From assembly GCF_001269655.1 (NCBI RefSeq), contig NZ_LHVE01000007.1:620001-684000 (forward strand): a DNA stretch of 64,000 nt, given 5' to 3'. Position numbers and translations under genes: made by a program. The notes under the pieces are model-generated. The model was not told the DNA's origin and made no database searches. It saw nothing but the letters and a program-made list of their open reading frames with translations. Origin of the DNA: Pseudomonas thivervalensis. GTDB taxonomy: Bacteria > Pseudomonadota > Gammaproteobacteria > Pseudomonadales > Pseudomonadaceae. Shown piece after piece: positions 8,201 to 16,136 of this stretch. Position 1 is the stretch's first letter. Each line of letters starts with the position of its first letter.

Positions 8201-8733
8201 GCGCCCCTCGTCACTTTGTACCGTTGGCTCGGCTGCTGCACTGGTTGATGGCGTTAATGATCATCGCCATGCTGTTCATTGGCGCTGGCATGGTCGCCTC
8301 GGTGTCCGAACGCCACGAATGGCTGCTGCAGTTGCACAAGCCATTGGGGATTGCGATTTTGCTGCTGGTGATCGTCCGTCTGCTGGTGCGCTTCACCACC
8401 CGACAACCGCCGCTGCCGACCGATCTGCCGGGCTGGCAGGTGTTGGCGGCAAACGCCTCCCATGTGCTGTTGTACGCCTTGATGCTGGCTCTGCCGTTGT
8501 TGGGCTGGGGCATGATTTCGGCGGCGGGGGACCCGGTGATGCTCGGTGACTCGCTGCAGTTGCCTTCGATCTTGCCCGCCCACGCCCAGACGTTCGCATT
8601 GCTGCGCAAGGCCCACGGGTACCTGGCTTATTTGTTGTTCGTGACGGTGCTGGTGCATCTGGCGGCGGCGCTGTTTCACGCGTGGGTGCGCCGGGATGAG
8701 GTGTTGGACAGTATGTTGCGTGGCAAGGGCTGA
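8197..8733 (+). CDS. Cytochrome b561-family membrane protein
   Basis: A 178-residue four-helix membrane protein. Candidate heme-ligating histidines are visible in LARLLHWLM (helix 1), LLQLHKPLG (helix 2), KAHGYLAY and VLVHLAAALFH (C-terminal helices), the arrangement of bacterial cytochrome b561. It overlaps the catalase-like gene by four bases, so the two are translationally coupled. A likely role is transfer of electrons from ubiquinol to the periplasmic heme peroxidase. Confidence 0.9.
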   Translation: MSAPRHFVPLARLLHWLMALMIIAMLFIGAGMVASVSERHEWLLQLHKPLGIAILLLVIVRLLVRFTTRQPPLPTDLPGWQVLAANASHVLLYALMLALPLLGWGMISAAGDPVMLGDSLQLPSILPAHAQTFALLRKAHGYLAYLLFVTVLVHLAAALFHAWVRRDEVLDSMLRGKG

Positions 8734-8741
8734 TGAACCCG

Positions 8742-8903
8742 GTGGCGAGGGAGCTTGCTCCCGCTGGGTGGCGTCTGTAGGAGCTGTCGAGCGAAGCGAG
8801 GCTGCGATCTTTCCACTGGCGCTTGAATTTCAAGTGAAAGATCAAAAGATCGCAGGCTTCGCCAGCGCCTACAACGCCGAGCGGGAGCAAGCTCCCTCGC
8901 CAC
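8742..8903. repeat. Type-2 REPIN with a nested type-3 element
   Basis: The outer arms are GTGGCGAGGGAGCTTGCTCCCGC (8742 onward) and its inverse ending at 8903. Between them, at 8777-8872, is a complete type-3 element beginning GTAGGAGCTGTCGAGCG and ending in a diverged inverse. This looks like insertion of one family inside another. Confidence 0.85.
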
Positions 8904-8944
8904 AGGTGTTCACCTTGGACCAGGGACATGATCAGGTCCTTGGA

Positions 8945-10090
8945 TCAGCGCAACTCGTCAACCATAGCCTCAATGGTGCTCAACACATCCTTGCCCAGTT
9001 GCATCGAGCGTTTGCCGGACCAACCGGTGATCGGGTTCGGGTGGTCGTTGTGGTCCTTGAACGGCATTTCCAGAGTCAGGGACAGGCAGTCATATTTCTG
9101 CCCGACCGCGTTACAGGCCAGGGTCATGTTGGCCTGGCCCGGTTCGTCGCGGGTGTAGCCATGCGCGGTCTGGAAGTCCTTGGTCTGGTGCTTGAGATGG
9201 CTGCGCAAGCGCTCTTCGAGTTCGGCGATGCGCGGCGTGTAGCCCGGGTTGCCTTCGCAACCGGCGGTGAAGACGTGGGGGATTTCCTCGTCGCCGTGGG
9301 CATCGAGAAACAGATCGACGCCGTACTTTTCCATTTGCTGCTGGACGAAAAAGACCTCTGGGCTGATTTCCGGGCTGGCGTTCTGCCAGGCACGGTTGAG
9401 GTCCTGGCCCATGGCGTTGGTCCGCAGATGCCCATGAAACGCGCCGTCCGGGTTCATGTTCGGCACCAGGTACAGATCGGCCTTGGCGAGCAACCGGTTC
9501 AGTTGCGCATCGTCATGCTGCTGGAGGCGTTCGATCACGCCTTCCATGAACCACTCGGCCATGTGCTCACCGGGATGCTGCTGGGCGATGATCCAGACTT
9601 TGCGCCGGCCTTCGGCGCCGCTGCCCTTGCGCAGCAGTTGAATGTCACGGCCTTCCACGCTTTTACCGACCGCCAATAGTTCGGTGCCGGCCTTGTGCTG
9701 TGCCTGCTCGATCAGCCAGTCGTGACGCCCGCGGCTGTAGGGTTCGAAGTAGGCGAACCAGGCGTGGGGTTGTTCGGCCTCCAGATGAAAGCGCAGGGCG
9801 TCGCCTTCAAACTGGGTGGGGATGCGGAACCAATTGACGTGATCGTAGGAGGCAACGGTCTGGTAGCCCGTCCAGGCCTTGTTATAAGACGATTGGCTGG
9901 CGTTGAGCAGACGGAAGGAATATTCCTGGCCGACGTGCAAGCCGCTGGCCTTGAAGTGGAACCACTGGAAATGGGCGCTGCGGGTGTCGGGCCTGATCTT
10001 GAGCAGCGACTGCAACGGGTTGCTGATGTCGACGACTTCGATGTTGCCGCTGTCGAAATTGGCACTGATATCAAAGGAAGATTTAGCCAC
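8945..10090 (-). CDS. M14-family zinc carboxypeptidase (cytosolic carboxypeptidase-like)
   Basis: A 381-residue protein with an N-terminal beta-sandwich domain (residues 1-120) and an M14 peptidase domain. Zinc ligands H172 and E175 (QHPGEH) and H265 (FLDAHGDEE) and the catalytic glutamate E341 (LTLEMPFK) are all present. NMNPDGAFHGHLR and DLNRAW match the substrate-carboxylate-binding segments. This architecture is that of the Nna1/AGBL-like bacterial carboxypeptidases. No signal peptide is visible, so it is probably cytoplasmic. The natural substrate in Pseudomonas is not established; a role in peptide or peptidoglycan-fragment trimming is only a guess. Confidence 0.88.
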   Translation of the reverse strand: MAKSSFDISANFDSGNIEVVDISNPLQSLLKIRPDTRSAHFQWFHFKASGLHVGQEYSFRLLNASQSSYNKAWTGYQTVASYDHVNWFRIPTQFEGDALRFHLEAEQPHAWFAYFEPYSRGRHDWLIEQAQHKAGTELLAVGKSVEGRDIQLLRKGSGAEGRRKVWIIAQQHPGEHMAEWFMEGVIERLQQHDDAQLNRLLAKADLYLVPNMNPDGAFHGHLRTNAMGQDLNRAWQNASPEISPEVFFVQQQMEKYGVDLFLDAHGDEEIPHVFTAGCEGNPGYTPRIAELEERLRSHLKHQTKDFQTAHGYTRDEPGQANMTLACNAVGQKYDCLSLTLEMPFKDHNDHPNPITGWSGKRSMQLGKDVLSTIEAMVDELR

Positions 10091-10276
10091 GGTCAGGATT
10101 CCTGGAAAGGATTTTCATGGCCGTTACTTTACACGCAAGAAAGGGCAAACCGAGACGATTTACGTCACGTAAAAGCGGGGGGCGTCCTCCCTGGACGCGA
10201 AGCCAGCTTAGAGAGTCTGCAATTGATTCTCAAGTGCTGGTTGTCGATAGTTTTCGCCTGTGTGGCGGGAGGACGC

Positions 10277-10304
10277 TTGTAAACAGATATTCATTTGCTA
10301 TGAT
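10277..10304 (+). promoter_or_regulatory. Putative sigma-70 promoter facing prrF
   Basis: TTGTAA (10277-10282), a 16-base spacer and TATGAT (10299-10304) make a plausible housekeeping promoter on the plus strand in an otherwise gene-free stretch. No plus-strand gene follows for 700 bases; transcription from it would run antisense into prrF. The rest of 10091-10372 shows no recognisable gene. Confidence 0.4.
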
Positions 10305-10372
10305 CGCCGCCATCGAATTGGCAGCACCCAAAAAGACTTCATTAGCCTGAAGACATAAGCCGAAAAATCGGC

Positions 10373-10400
10373 AAAAAAAGACCCGGCAAAAAGCCGGGTC
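10373..10400 (-). terminator. Rho-independent terminator of prrF
   Basis: GACCCGGC (10380-10387), an A5/T5 loop and GCCGGGTC (10393-10400) form an 8-bp stem; on the minus strand seven T residues follow (10379-10373). This defines the PrrF 3' end. Confidence 0.92.
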
Positions 10401-10485
10401 AAAAACCGTGATTAGCCTGATGAGGAGATATTCCAGAAGTCCGACCTAAGGTCTTCTGATCTATCGACTGATCTCGCGACCAGCT
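10373..10485 (-). ncRNA. prrF: PrrF iron-responsive small RNA
   Basis: The minus strand reads GCTGGTCGCGAGATCAG near the 5' end and then contains the conserved PrrF core (GACTTCTGGAATATCTCC followed by TCATCAGGCTAATCACGG), which I recognise from the Pseudomonas PrrF family. It ends in a GACCCGGC/GCCGGGTC hairpin plus T-run, total about 113 nt. PrrF RNAs are Hfq-dependent and, during iron starvation, repress mRNAs for iron-containing proteins such as SodB and TCA-cycle enzymes. A Fur box overlaps the promoter. In the P. fluorescens group PrrF1 and PrrF2 are usually at separate loci; which copy this is cannot be told here. Confidence 0.93.
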
Positions 10486-10487
10486 GA

Positions 10488-10506
10488 TGCAATAATAATC
10501 ATTATC
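10488..10506. promoter_or_regulatory. Fur box of prrF
   Basis: TGCAATAATAATCATTATC matches the 19-bp Fur consensus GATAATGATAATCATTATC at 15 positions. It overlaps the -10 region of the prrF promoter, as expected for Fur-Fe repression. Confidence 0.85.
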
Positions 10507-10519
10507 ATTTGGAAGTCAA
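10492..10519 (-). promoter_or_regulatory. Sigma-70 promoter of prrF
   Basis: On the minus strand TTGACT (10519-10514), a 16-base spacer and TATTAT (10497-10492) place transcription initiation near 10485, where the PrrF sequence starts. Confidence 0.8.
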
Positions 10520-10590
10520 ATGGTTTGATCGCATCGATTGGAAAATTTTTCTTGTCGTCCGCGTTCGCAACGACATTCCCAAGGTTATCC

Positions 10591-10932
10591 CTAGCGAGTA
10601 GGGTAGCCATCCAGGGATCGGTCAAGCATCACCTTGACCAGATCGATCATGTGTACCACCGAAAACGCCAGGTCACGACTCGAGCCATCCAGCTGGTTGG
10701 CCGACTCATGGGCGGTCGCCGCAGCACAGCGCAGCAGGTCGCATGCGTGGACAAGGGCTTCTTCGGCGCTGATGCTGTGGTTGACTTCGAAGAAGCGGTG
10801 TTCTGTCTGGGCTGGCGAAACACCTGGTTTCAAGTAGTAGTCGAGGGCGCGTTTGGCCGCCGGGCAATCCTGCAGTGAAGGGAAAGTGCCGTCGAAAGGG
10901 CTGCTGGGCTGGTCTGTATTGGGGGTGTCCAT
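10591..10932 (-). CDS. DUF3077-like hypothetical protein
   Basis: A 113-residue acidic, soluble protein without signal peptide or membrane segment. The central part (FFEVNHSISAEEALVHACDLLRCAAATAHESANQL...VVHMIDLVKVMLDRSL) looks like the DUF3077 domain, found in small Pseudomonas proteins of unknown function that often sit beside XRE-type regulators, as here (a divergent repressor gene follows). Position between prrF and a PrtR-like repressor suggests regulation by that repressor through the shared 130-bp intergenic region. The domain assignment is from memory of the family pattern. Confidence 0.75.
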   Translation of the reverse strand: MDTPNTDQPSSPFDGTFPSLQDCPAAKRALDYYLKPGVSPAQTEHRFFEVNHSISAEEALVHACDLLRCAAATAHESANQLDGSSRDLAFSVVHMIDLVKVMLDRSLDGYPTR

Positions 10933-10991
10933 GGTGATGAAAATCTCCGTGTGAGGGGCTGAACTCCTGAAACCAGAATAGTACTTACCGT

Positions 10992-11021
10992 AATTGTGAC
11001 GACAATTTAAATACTACAATT
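10992..11021. promoter_or_regulatory. Candidate operator of the PrtR-like repressor
   Basis: AATTGT (10992-10997) and ACAATT (11002-11007) form an inverted repeat around GACG, and a further ACAATT follows at 11016-11021. The AT-rich repeats lie between the divergent DUF3077-like gene and the repressor, the place expected for autoregulation. Confidence 0.5.
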
Positions 11022-11062
11022 TGTGTTTTGAGGGCCGGGGTCACCCACGTATCGTGCCGCAC

Positions 11063-11710
11063 ATGGATAAATGGATAGAGTTGGTCAAGGCCAAGATGAA
11101 GGAGCTGCACATCACGCAAGTGGTGCTGGCAGAGCGGTTGGGAATGTCCCAGGGCGGGGTCGGCCATTGGCTGACCAAGCGCCGGCAACCCAGTGTCGAA
11201 GACATGAACCGGGTCCTGCGGGAGCTGGGGCTGGAGTTTCTGGAAGTGGCGATGGTGATCCGCGAGCCGGACACCTCCACGGAAGAAGGCATGGCCCTGG
11301 CGCGGAAGTACAACCCGTACTTCCGCTACCCGGTCAGTGAGTGGCACGAGGTGGGCGAGGTTCGCGAAGGTGATCCTGATGCCCACGGCCAGGCGCGCTA
11401 CGAACTGACGGACTACCACGCCCTGGGCGACGCATTCTGGCTGGTGGTGGTGGGCGATGCGATGACCGCACCCAGTGGGTTGAGCATTCCCGAGGGCATG
11501 TCGATCCTGGTGGATCCGGCCATCGAGGCGGTGCCCGGCAAACTGGTGGTTGCATGCTTGCCTGGCAGCAGTGATGCGACCTTTCGCAAATTGATCGAAG
11601 AGAGCGGGCAGCGTTACCTGGTTCCGCTCAATCCGACTTACCCGAAAAACCTGTACACCGAGCAATGCCGCATCATCGGTGTGGTGGTGCAGGCCACCAT
11701 CCGGTTCTGA
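11063..11710 (+). CDS. PrtR/CI-like XRE repressor with degenerate S24 peptidase domain
   Basis: A 215-residue regulator. The XRE helix-turn-helix is at residues 18-45 (ITQVVLAERLGMSQGGVGHWLTKRRQPS) and the LexA/S24-like C-terminal domain at about 120-210. It resembles PrtR, the pyocin-gene repressor. In S24 domains the nucleophile is Ser in GDSM and the general base is Lys in ATFK; here they read GDAM (A133) and ATFRK (R175), so RecA-stimulated self-cleavage should be impossible. The start at 11063 gives MDKWIELVKAKM, as in homologues; an upstream ATG at 11021 would add 14 residues. No tailocin or prophage genes are nearby. Confidence 0.85.
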   Translation: MDKWIELVKAKMKELHITQVVLAERLGMSQGGVGHWLTKRRQPSVEDMNRVLRELGLEFLEVAMVIREPDTSTEEGMALARKYNPYFRYPVSEWHEVGEVREGDPDAHGQARYELTDYHALGDAFWLVVVGDAMTAPSGLSIPEGMSILVDPAIEAVPGKLVVACLPGSSDATFRKLIEESGQRYLVPLNPTYPKNLYTEQCRIIGVVVQATIRF

Positions 11711-11714
11711 CTGG

Positions 11715-11737
11715 ATCGGCCCTGGGAGCGGGCCGAT
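11715..11737. terminator. Hairpin between convergent genes
   Basis: ATCGGCCC (11715-11722) and GGGCCGAT (11730-11737) form an 8-bp stem with a 7-base loop between the repressor stop and the liuD stop. There is no strong T-tract on either side, so termination is plausible but not certain. Confidence 0.5.
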
Positions 11738-11739
11738 GC

Positions 11740-13689
11740 CTATTCTTCGAATGCCACCAGGGCGCTGCCTTCGCTGACCATTTCGCCTTCCTGGCAATAC
11801 AGCGCCTTGATCACGCCAGCCTGGGGCGCACGAATGCTGTGCTCCATTTTCATGGCCTCCAGCACCACCAGTTGAGCCCCGGCCTCCACCGTCTGGCCAA
11901 CACTCACCAAGACCCGCACGATGCTGCCGTTCATAGGCGCGACGAGGCCGCCATGATGGCTGTGGCTGGCTTCGGCGGCGGCCAGCGGGTCGTACAAGTC
12001 GATCCGGTGCAGGTCACCTTCCCATTGCAGATACAGGCTGTTGCCCTGGCGAATGGCTCGATGGCTGCGGCGCAGACCGTGCTGTTCGATCAGCAGTCGC
12101 TCGCCCTTGAGTTCCGCGCAACCGGCTGCGATGTCCAGCGTCATCGCGCGATCCTGGCCTTCGCAACTCAGGTGCAAGGTGGTTTCCCTGGGCAGCCCCA
12201 GGCGCAGTCCCGTGGTGCTCGCCCACGGTGAGTCGACGTCATCGTCGCGTACGCGCGGGCTCAGGCTCAAGGCGACCCCTTGGGCAGCGGCGAACCAGAA
12301 CGCGTCATCCAATTCGCCGGGCTCTGGCAGTAATTGCGCCTGGTAACGTGGGATAAATCCGGTGTCCAGTTCCGCCGCCGCGAAGGCGGGGTGAGCCACG
12401 ATCCGGCGCAGGAAGCCGATGTTGGTTCTCAGCCCGCCAATGGCAAATTCGTCGAGCATGCTCAACAGCCGCAAGCGCGCCTGTTCACGGTCTTCACCCC
12501 AGGCGATCAGCTTGCCCAGCATCGGGTCGTAGAACGGCGAGATTTCATCGCCTTCTTCGACCCCGCTGTCGACCCGCCGGCCCGGCCCCTCGGCCGATTC
12601 GCGATACAACGCCAGGCGTCCAGTGGCCGGCAGGAAGTCGTTGACCGGGTCTTCGGCATACAGCCGCACTTCGATGGCGTGACCAAGCAGCGGTACTTGC
12701 GCTTGAGTGAGCGGCAACGGCTCGCCTTGGGCGACGCGGATCTGCCAGGCCACCAGGTCCAGTCCGGTGATCGCTTCAGTGACCGGATGCTCGACCTGCA
12801 AGCGGGTGTTCATTTCCATGAAGAAAAACTCGCCCCGCGCATCCAGCAGGAACTCCACGGTGCCTGCCCCGACATAACCAATCGCCTGGGCCGCGCGCAC
12901 GGCGGCTTCACCCATGGCCCGGCGCAGTTGCGGGGTCAGGCCGGGGGCGGGGGCTTCTTCTACGACTTTCTGGTGGCGGCGCTGGATCGAGCAGTCGCGC
13001 TCGTTGAGGTATAGGCAGTGGCCGTGTTGGTCGGCAAATACCTGGATTTCCACGTGGCGCGGCTTGAGCAGGTATTTTTCCACCAGCATCCGTGAGTCGC
13101 CGAACGAGGACTGCGCTTCACGCTGGGCCGAGGCCAGGGCTTCGGCCAGTTGGCTGACGTCCTCGACGACTTTCATGCCCTTGCCGCCACCACCGGCGGT
13201 GGCCTTGAGCAAGACCGGGTAGCCGATGCGCTCGGCGGCGTCGCGAAAAGTCTCCAGGTCCTGGGTTTCGCCGTGATAGCCGGGCACCAGTGGCACGCCG
13301 GCGGTCTCCATCAACGTCTTGGCCGCCGATTTGCTGCCCATGGCGTCGATGGCCGAGGCCGGTGGACCGAGGAAGATCAGCCCGGCGTTTTCAATCGCCC
13401 GGGCGAACCCGGCGTTCTCGGACAGAAAACCATAACCGGGGTGGATGGCTTGGGCGCCGCTGGCTTTCGCCGCGGCGATCAGTTTGTCGATTTGCAGGTA
13501 ACTGTCGGCGGCTTTGCTGCCGCCCAGGTCGACGCGAATGTCGGCTTCACGGCTGTGGCGGGCATCGCGGTCGGTGGCGCTGTGGACGGCAACGGTGGTC
13601 AGGCCCATGGCTTTGGCGGTGCGCATCACGCGGCAGGCGATTTCGCCACGGTTGGCCACCAGCAATGTGGTGAGGGCAGGGGCGCTCAT
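11740..13689 (-). CDS. liuD: Methylcrotonyl-CoA carboxylase alpha (biotin) subunit
   Basis: A 649-residue biotin-dependent carboxylase subunit: an N-terminal biotin carboxylase domain (TTLLVANRGEIACRVMRTA...), ATP-grasp segments (GGGGKGMK, LEMNTRLQVEHPVTE-like), and a C-terminal biotin-carrier domain with the biotinylation motif EAMKME, lysine at residue 614. With LiuB it carboxylates 3-methylcrotonyl-CoA to 3-methylglutaconyl-CoA in leucine and isovalerate catabolism. The ATG overlaps the liuC stop (ATGA). It is the last gene of liuABCD here. Confidence 0.95.
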   Translation of the reverse strand: MSAPALTTLLVANRGEIACRVMRTAKAMGLTTVAVHSATDRDARHSREADIRVDLGGSKAADSYLQIDKLIAAAKASGAQAIHPGYGFLSENAGFARAIENAGLIFLGPPASAIDAMGSKSAAKTLMETAGVPLVPGYHGETQDLETFRDAAERIGYPVLLKATAGGGGKGMKVVEDVSQLAEALASAQREAQSSFGDSRMLVEKYLLKPRHVEIQVFADQHGHCLYLNERDCSIQRRHQKVVEEAPAPGLTPQLRRAMGEAAVRAAQAIGYVGAGTVEFLLDARGEFFFMEMNTRLQVEHPVTEAITGLDLVAWQIRVAQGEPLPLTQAQVPLLGHAIEVRLYAEDPVNDFLPATGRLALYRESAEGPGRRVDSGVEEGDEISPFYDPMLGKLIAWGEDREQARLRLLSMLDEFAIGGLRTNIGFLRRIVAHPAFAAAELDTGFIPRYQAQLLPEPGELDDAFWFAAAQGVALSLSPRVRDDDVDSPWASTTGLRLGLPRETTLHLSCEGQDRAMTLDIAAGCAELKGERLLIEQHGLRRSHRAIRQGNSLYLQWEGDLHRIDLYDPLAAAEASHSHHGGLVAPMNGSIVRVLVSVGQTVEAGAQLVVLEAMKMEHSIRAPQAGVIKALYCQEGEMVSEGSALVAFEE

Positions 13690-14504
13690 CGACGCGGCTC
13701 CTTGTTATTCGATTCGGCTTGCCAGTTTGGCGCGCGTTTTTGCAGGAAGGCCCGCAGGCCTTCCTGGCCCTCCGGGCTGACGCGGATGCGGGCGATGGCG
13801 TTTTCGGTGTAGCGCCGCAGTGCCGGGGTCAGGGCGCCGTTGCCGACTTCACGCAGCAGTTCCTTGCTGGCGCGCATGGCCGCCGGGCTGTTGAGCAGCA
13901 GGTTATCGATCCACTGTTCGATCTGCTGGTCCAGGGTCTCGGCCGGGTAACTTTCCGACAGCAAACCGATTTCTTTCGCACGTTGCCCATCAAAGCGTTC
14001 CGCAGTCAGCGCATAACGACGCGCCGCCCGCTCGCCGATGGCTTGCACCACGAACGGGCTGATCACCGCCGGCGCCAGACCAATGCGCACTTCCGACAGG
14101 CAGAACTGCGCTTCATCGGCGCCAATGGCCATGTCGCAAGCGCTGATAAGCCCCAGCGCGCCACCGAACGCCGCACCTTGGACGACCGCCAGCGTGGGAA
14201 TCTTCAACTTGGCGAGGTTGTACATCAGCTCGGCCAGTTCCCGGGCGTCGTCGAGGTTGGTGTGGTAGTCGAGCTCGGCCGATTGCTGCATCCAGGCCAG
14301 GTCGGCGCCGGCGCTGAAATGCTTGCCGCGACCGCGGATCAGCAGGAAGCGCAGGTTTGGATCGCTGCTGACATGGTCCAGGGCGAGAATCAATTCGCGG
14401 ATCATTTCGGCATTGAACGCGTTGTTTTTCGACTCGCGGCTGAGCCACAGGGTCGCAACGCCCCGTGGGTCGGTGTGCAGTTCGAGGGTGTTGAAGTTAT
14501 CCAT
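13686..14504 (-). CDS. liuC: Methylglutaconyl-CoA hydratase (isohexenylglutaconyl-CoA hydratase family)
   Basis: A 272-residue crotonase-fold enzyme. Oxyanion-hole segments are visible (GKHFSAGADLAWM and AAFGGALGLISACDMAIG), as is the acidic residue region SEVRIGLAPAVISP. It hydrates 3-methylglutaconyl-CoA to HMG-CoA. The start at 14504 (MDNFNTLEL) is preferred over 14510 because the GGGGA ribosome-binding site abuts the 14510 ATG but lies 6 bases from the second. The stop overlaps liuD by four bases and the gene follows liuB closely, so it is operonic. Confidence 0.93.
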   Translation of the reverse strand: MDNFNTLELHTDPRGVATLWLSRESKNNAFNAEMIRELILALDHVSSDPNLRFLLIRGRGKHFSAGADLAWMQQSAELDYHTNLDDARELAELMYNLAKLKIPTLAVVQGAAFGGALGLISACDMAIGADEAQFCLSEVRIGLAPAVISPFVVQAIGERAARRYALTAERFDGQRAKEIGLLSESYPAETLDQQIEQWIDNLLLNSPAAMRASKELLREVGNGALTPALRRYTENAIARIRVSPEGQEGLRAFLQKRAPNWQAESNNKEPRR

Positions 14505-14517
14505 GGTCATTCCCCGT

Positions 14518-16125
14518 TTACATCCGGAACACGCCGAAGCGGCTCGGTTCGATGGGTGCGTTCAGTGACGCGGACAAGGCCAGGCCCAGTACATCGCGGG
14601 TCTGGGCCGGGTCGATGACGCCGTCGTCCCACAGCCGTGCGCTGGAATAATAGGGGTGACCCTGTTCTTCGTATTGATCGAGGATCGGTTGCTTGATCTC
14701 GGCTTCCTGCTCGGCGCTGAAGGGCTGGCCACTGCGTTCGGCCTGTTCACGCTTGACCTGCACCAGTACGCCGGCCGCCTGCTCGGCGCCCATCACGCCA
14801 ATCCGCGCGTTCGGCCACATCCACAGGAACCGCGGATCATAGGCGCGGCCGCACATGCCGTAGTTACCCGCGCCGAAACTGCCACCAATGATCACGGTGA
14901 ATTTCGGCACCTTGGCGCAGGCCACGGCGGTTACCAGTTTGGCGCCATGCTTGGCGATGCCGCCGGCTTCGTATTTCTGCCCGACCATGAAACCGGTGAT
15001 GTTTTGCAGGAACAGCAGCGGGATCCCTCGCTGGCAGGCCAGTTCGATGAAGTGCGCGCCTTTCTGCGCGGCCTCGGCGAAGAGGATGCCATTGTTGGCC
15101 AGGATTGCGACCGGGTAGCCGTGCAAATGAGCGAAACCGCACACCAGCGTGGTGCCGAACAGCGCCTTGAACTCATCGAACACCGAACCGTCCACCAGGC
15201 GCGCGATCACCTCCCGGACATCGAACGGCTGCTTGGCATCGGCCGATACCACGCCGTACAGCTCGTCACTCGCATACAGCGGGGCGATGGGCTGGCGTTG
15301 CTGCAGCTCGCCGAGTTTGCGCCAGTTGAGGTTGGCCACGCTGCGCCGGGCCAGGGCCAGGGCATGTTCGTCGTTGTCGGCATAGTGATCCGCTACGCCG
15401 GAGACCTTGCAGTGCACATCGGCGCCGCCCAAGTCTTCGGCACTGACCACTTCGCCGGTGGCGGCTTTCACCAGGGGTGGACCGGCGAGGAAAATCGTCG
15501 CCTGCTGGCGGACCATGATCGCCTCGTCCGCCATGGCCGGCACATAGGCGCCGCCAGCGGTGCAGGAGCCCATGACCACGGCAATCTGCGGGATGCCCTG
15601 GGCACTCATGTTGGCCTGGTTGAAGAAAATCCGGCCGAAGTGCTCGCGGTCCGGGAACACTTCATCCTGGCGCGGCAGGTTGGCGCCGCCGGAATCCACC
15701 AGGTAAATGCAGGGAAGGCGATTCTGCTGGGCGATGGTCTGGGCGCGCAGGTGTTTTTTCACCGTCAGCGGATAGTAGGAGCCGCCTTTGACCGTCGCGT
15801 CGTTGGCGACAATCATGCATTCGACGCCTTCCACGCGGCCGATGCCGGCAATCACGCCGGCCGCCGGCACGTCTTCGCCATAGACTTCGTGGGCCGCCAG
15901 TGGACTGATTTCCAAAAACGGCGAGCCCGGATCCAGCAGTCGATTAATGCGTTCACGGGGCAGCAACTTGCCCCGCGAGGTGTGCCGTTCCTGGGCCTTG
16001 GGACCGCCACCTTGGCGAACTTGCGTGAGCAGGGTGCGCAGGGCCTCGACGTGTCCGAGCATCGCCTCGCGGTTGGCGATGAACTCCGGTGAGCGCGGGT
16101 TGAGCTGAGTGTGCAGCGTGGCCAT
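14518..16125 (-). CDS. liuB: Methylcrotonyl-CoA carboxylase beta subunit
   Basis: A 535-residue carboxyltransferase with the N- and C-terminal CoA carboxyltransferase domains. Conserved segments include [48 protein letters not shown] and the C-terminal [22 protein letters not shown]. It transfers the carboxyl group from biotin on LiuD to 3-methylcrotonyl-CoA. The start has GGAG upstream and lies 11 bases after the liuA stop, so it is part of the liuABCD operon. Confidence 0.95.
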   Translation of the reverse strand: MATLHTQLNPRSPEFIANREAMLGHVEALRTLLTQVRQGGGPKAQERHTSRGKLLPRERINRLLDPGSPFLEISPLAAHEVYGEDVPAAGVIAGIGRVEGVECMIVANDATVKGGSYYPLTVKKHLRAQTIAQQNRLPCIYLVDSGGANLPRQDEVFPDREHFGRIFFNQANMSAQGIPQIAVVMGSCTAGGAYVPAMADEAIMVRQQATIFLAGPPLVKAATGEVVSAEDLGGADVHCKVSGVADHYADNDEHALALARRSVANLNWRKLGELQQRQPIAPLYASDELYGVVSADAKQPFDVREVIARLVDGSVFDEFKALFGTTLVCGFAHLHGYPVAILANNGILFAEAAQKGAHFIELACQRGIPLLFLQNITGFMVGQKYEAGGIAKHGAKLVTAVACAKVPKFTVIIGGSFGAGNYGMCGRAYDPRFLWMWPNARIGVMGAEQAAGVLVQVKREQAERSGQPFSAEQEAEIKQPILDQYEEQGHPYYSSARLWDDGVIDPAQTRDVLGLALSASLNAPIEPSRFGVFRM

Positions 16126-16136
16126 GGTCAGCTCCG

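Noticed and set aside
11063..11710. Repressor as evidence of a prophage or tailocin
   Set aside because: No phage structural, lysis or recombination genes occur in the surrounding 10 kb.
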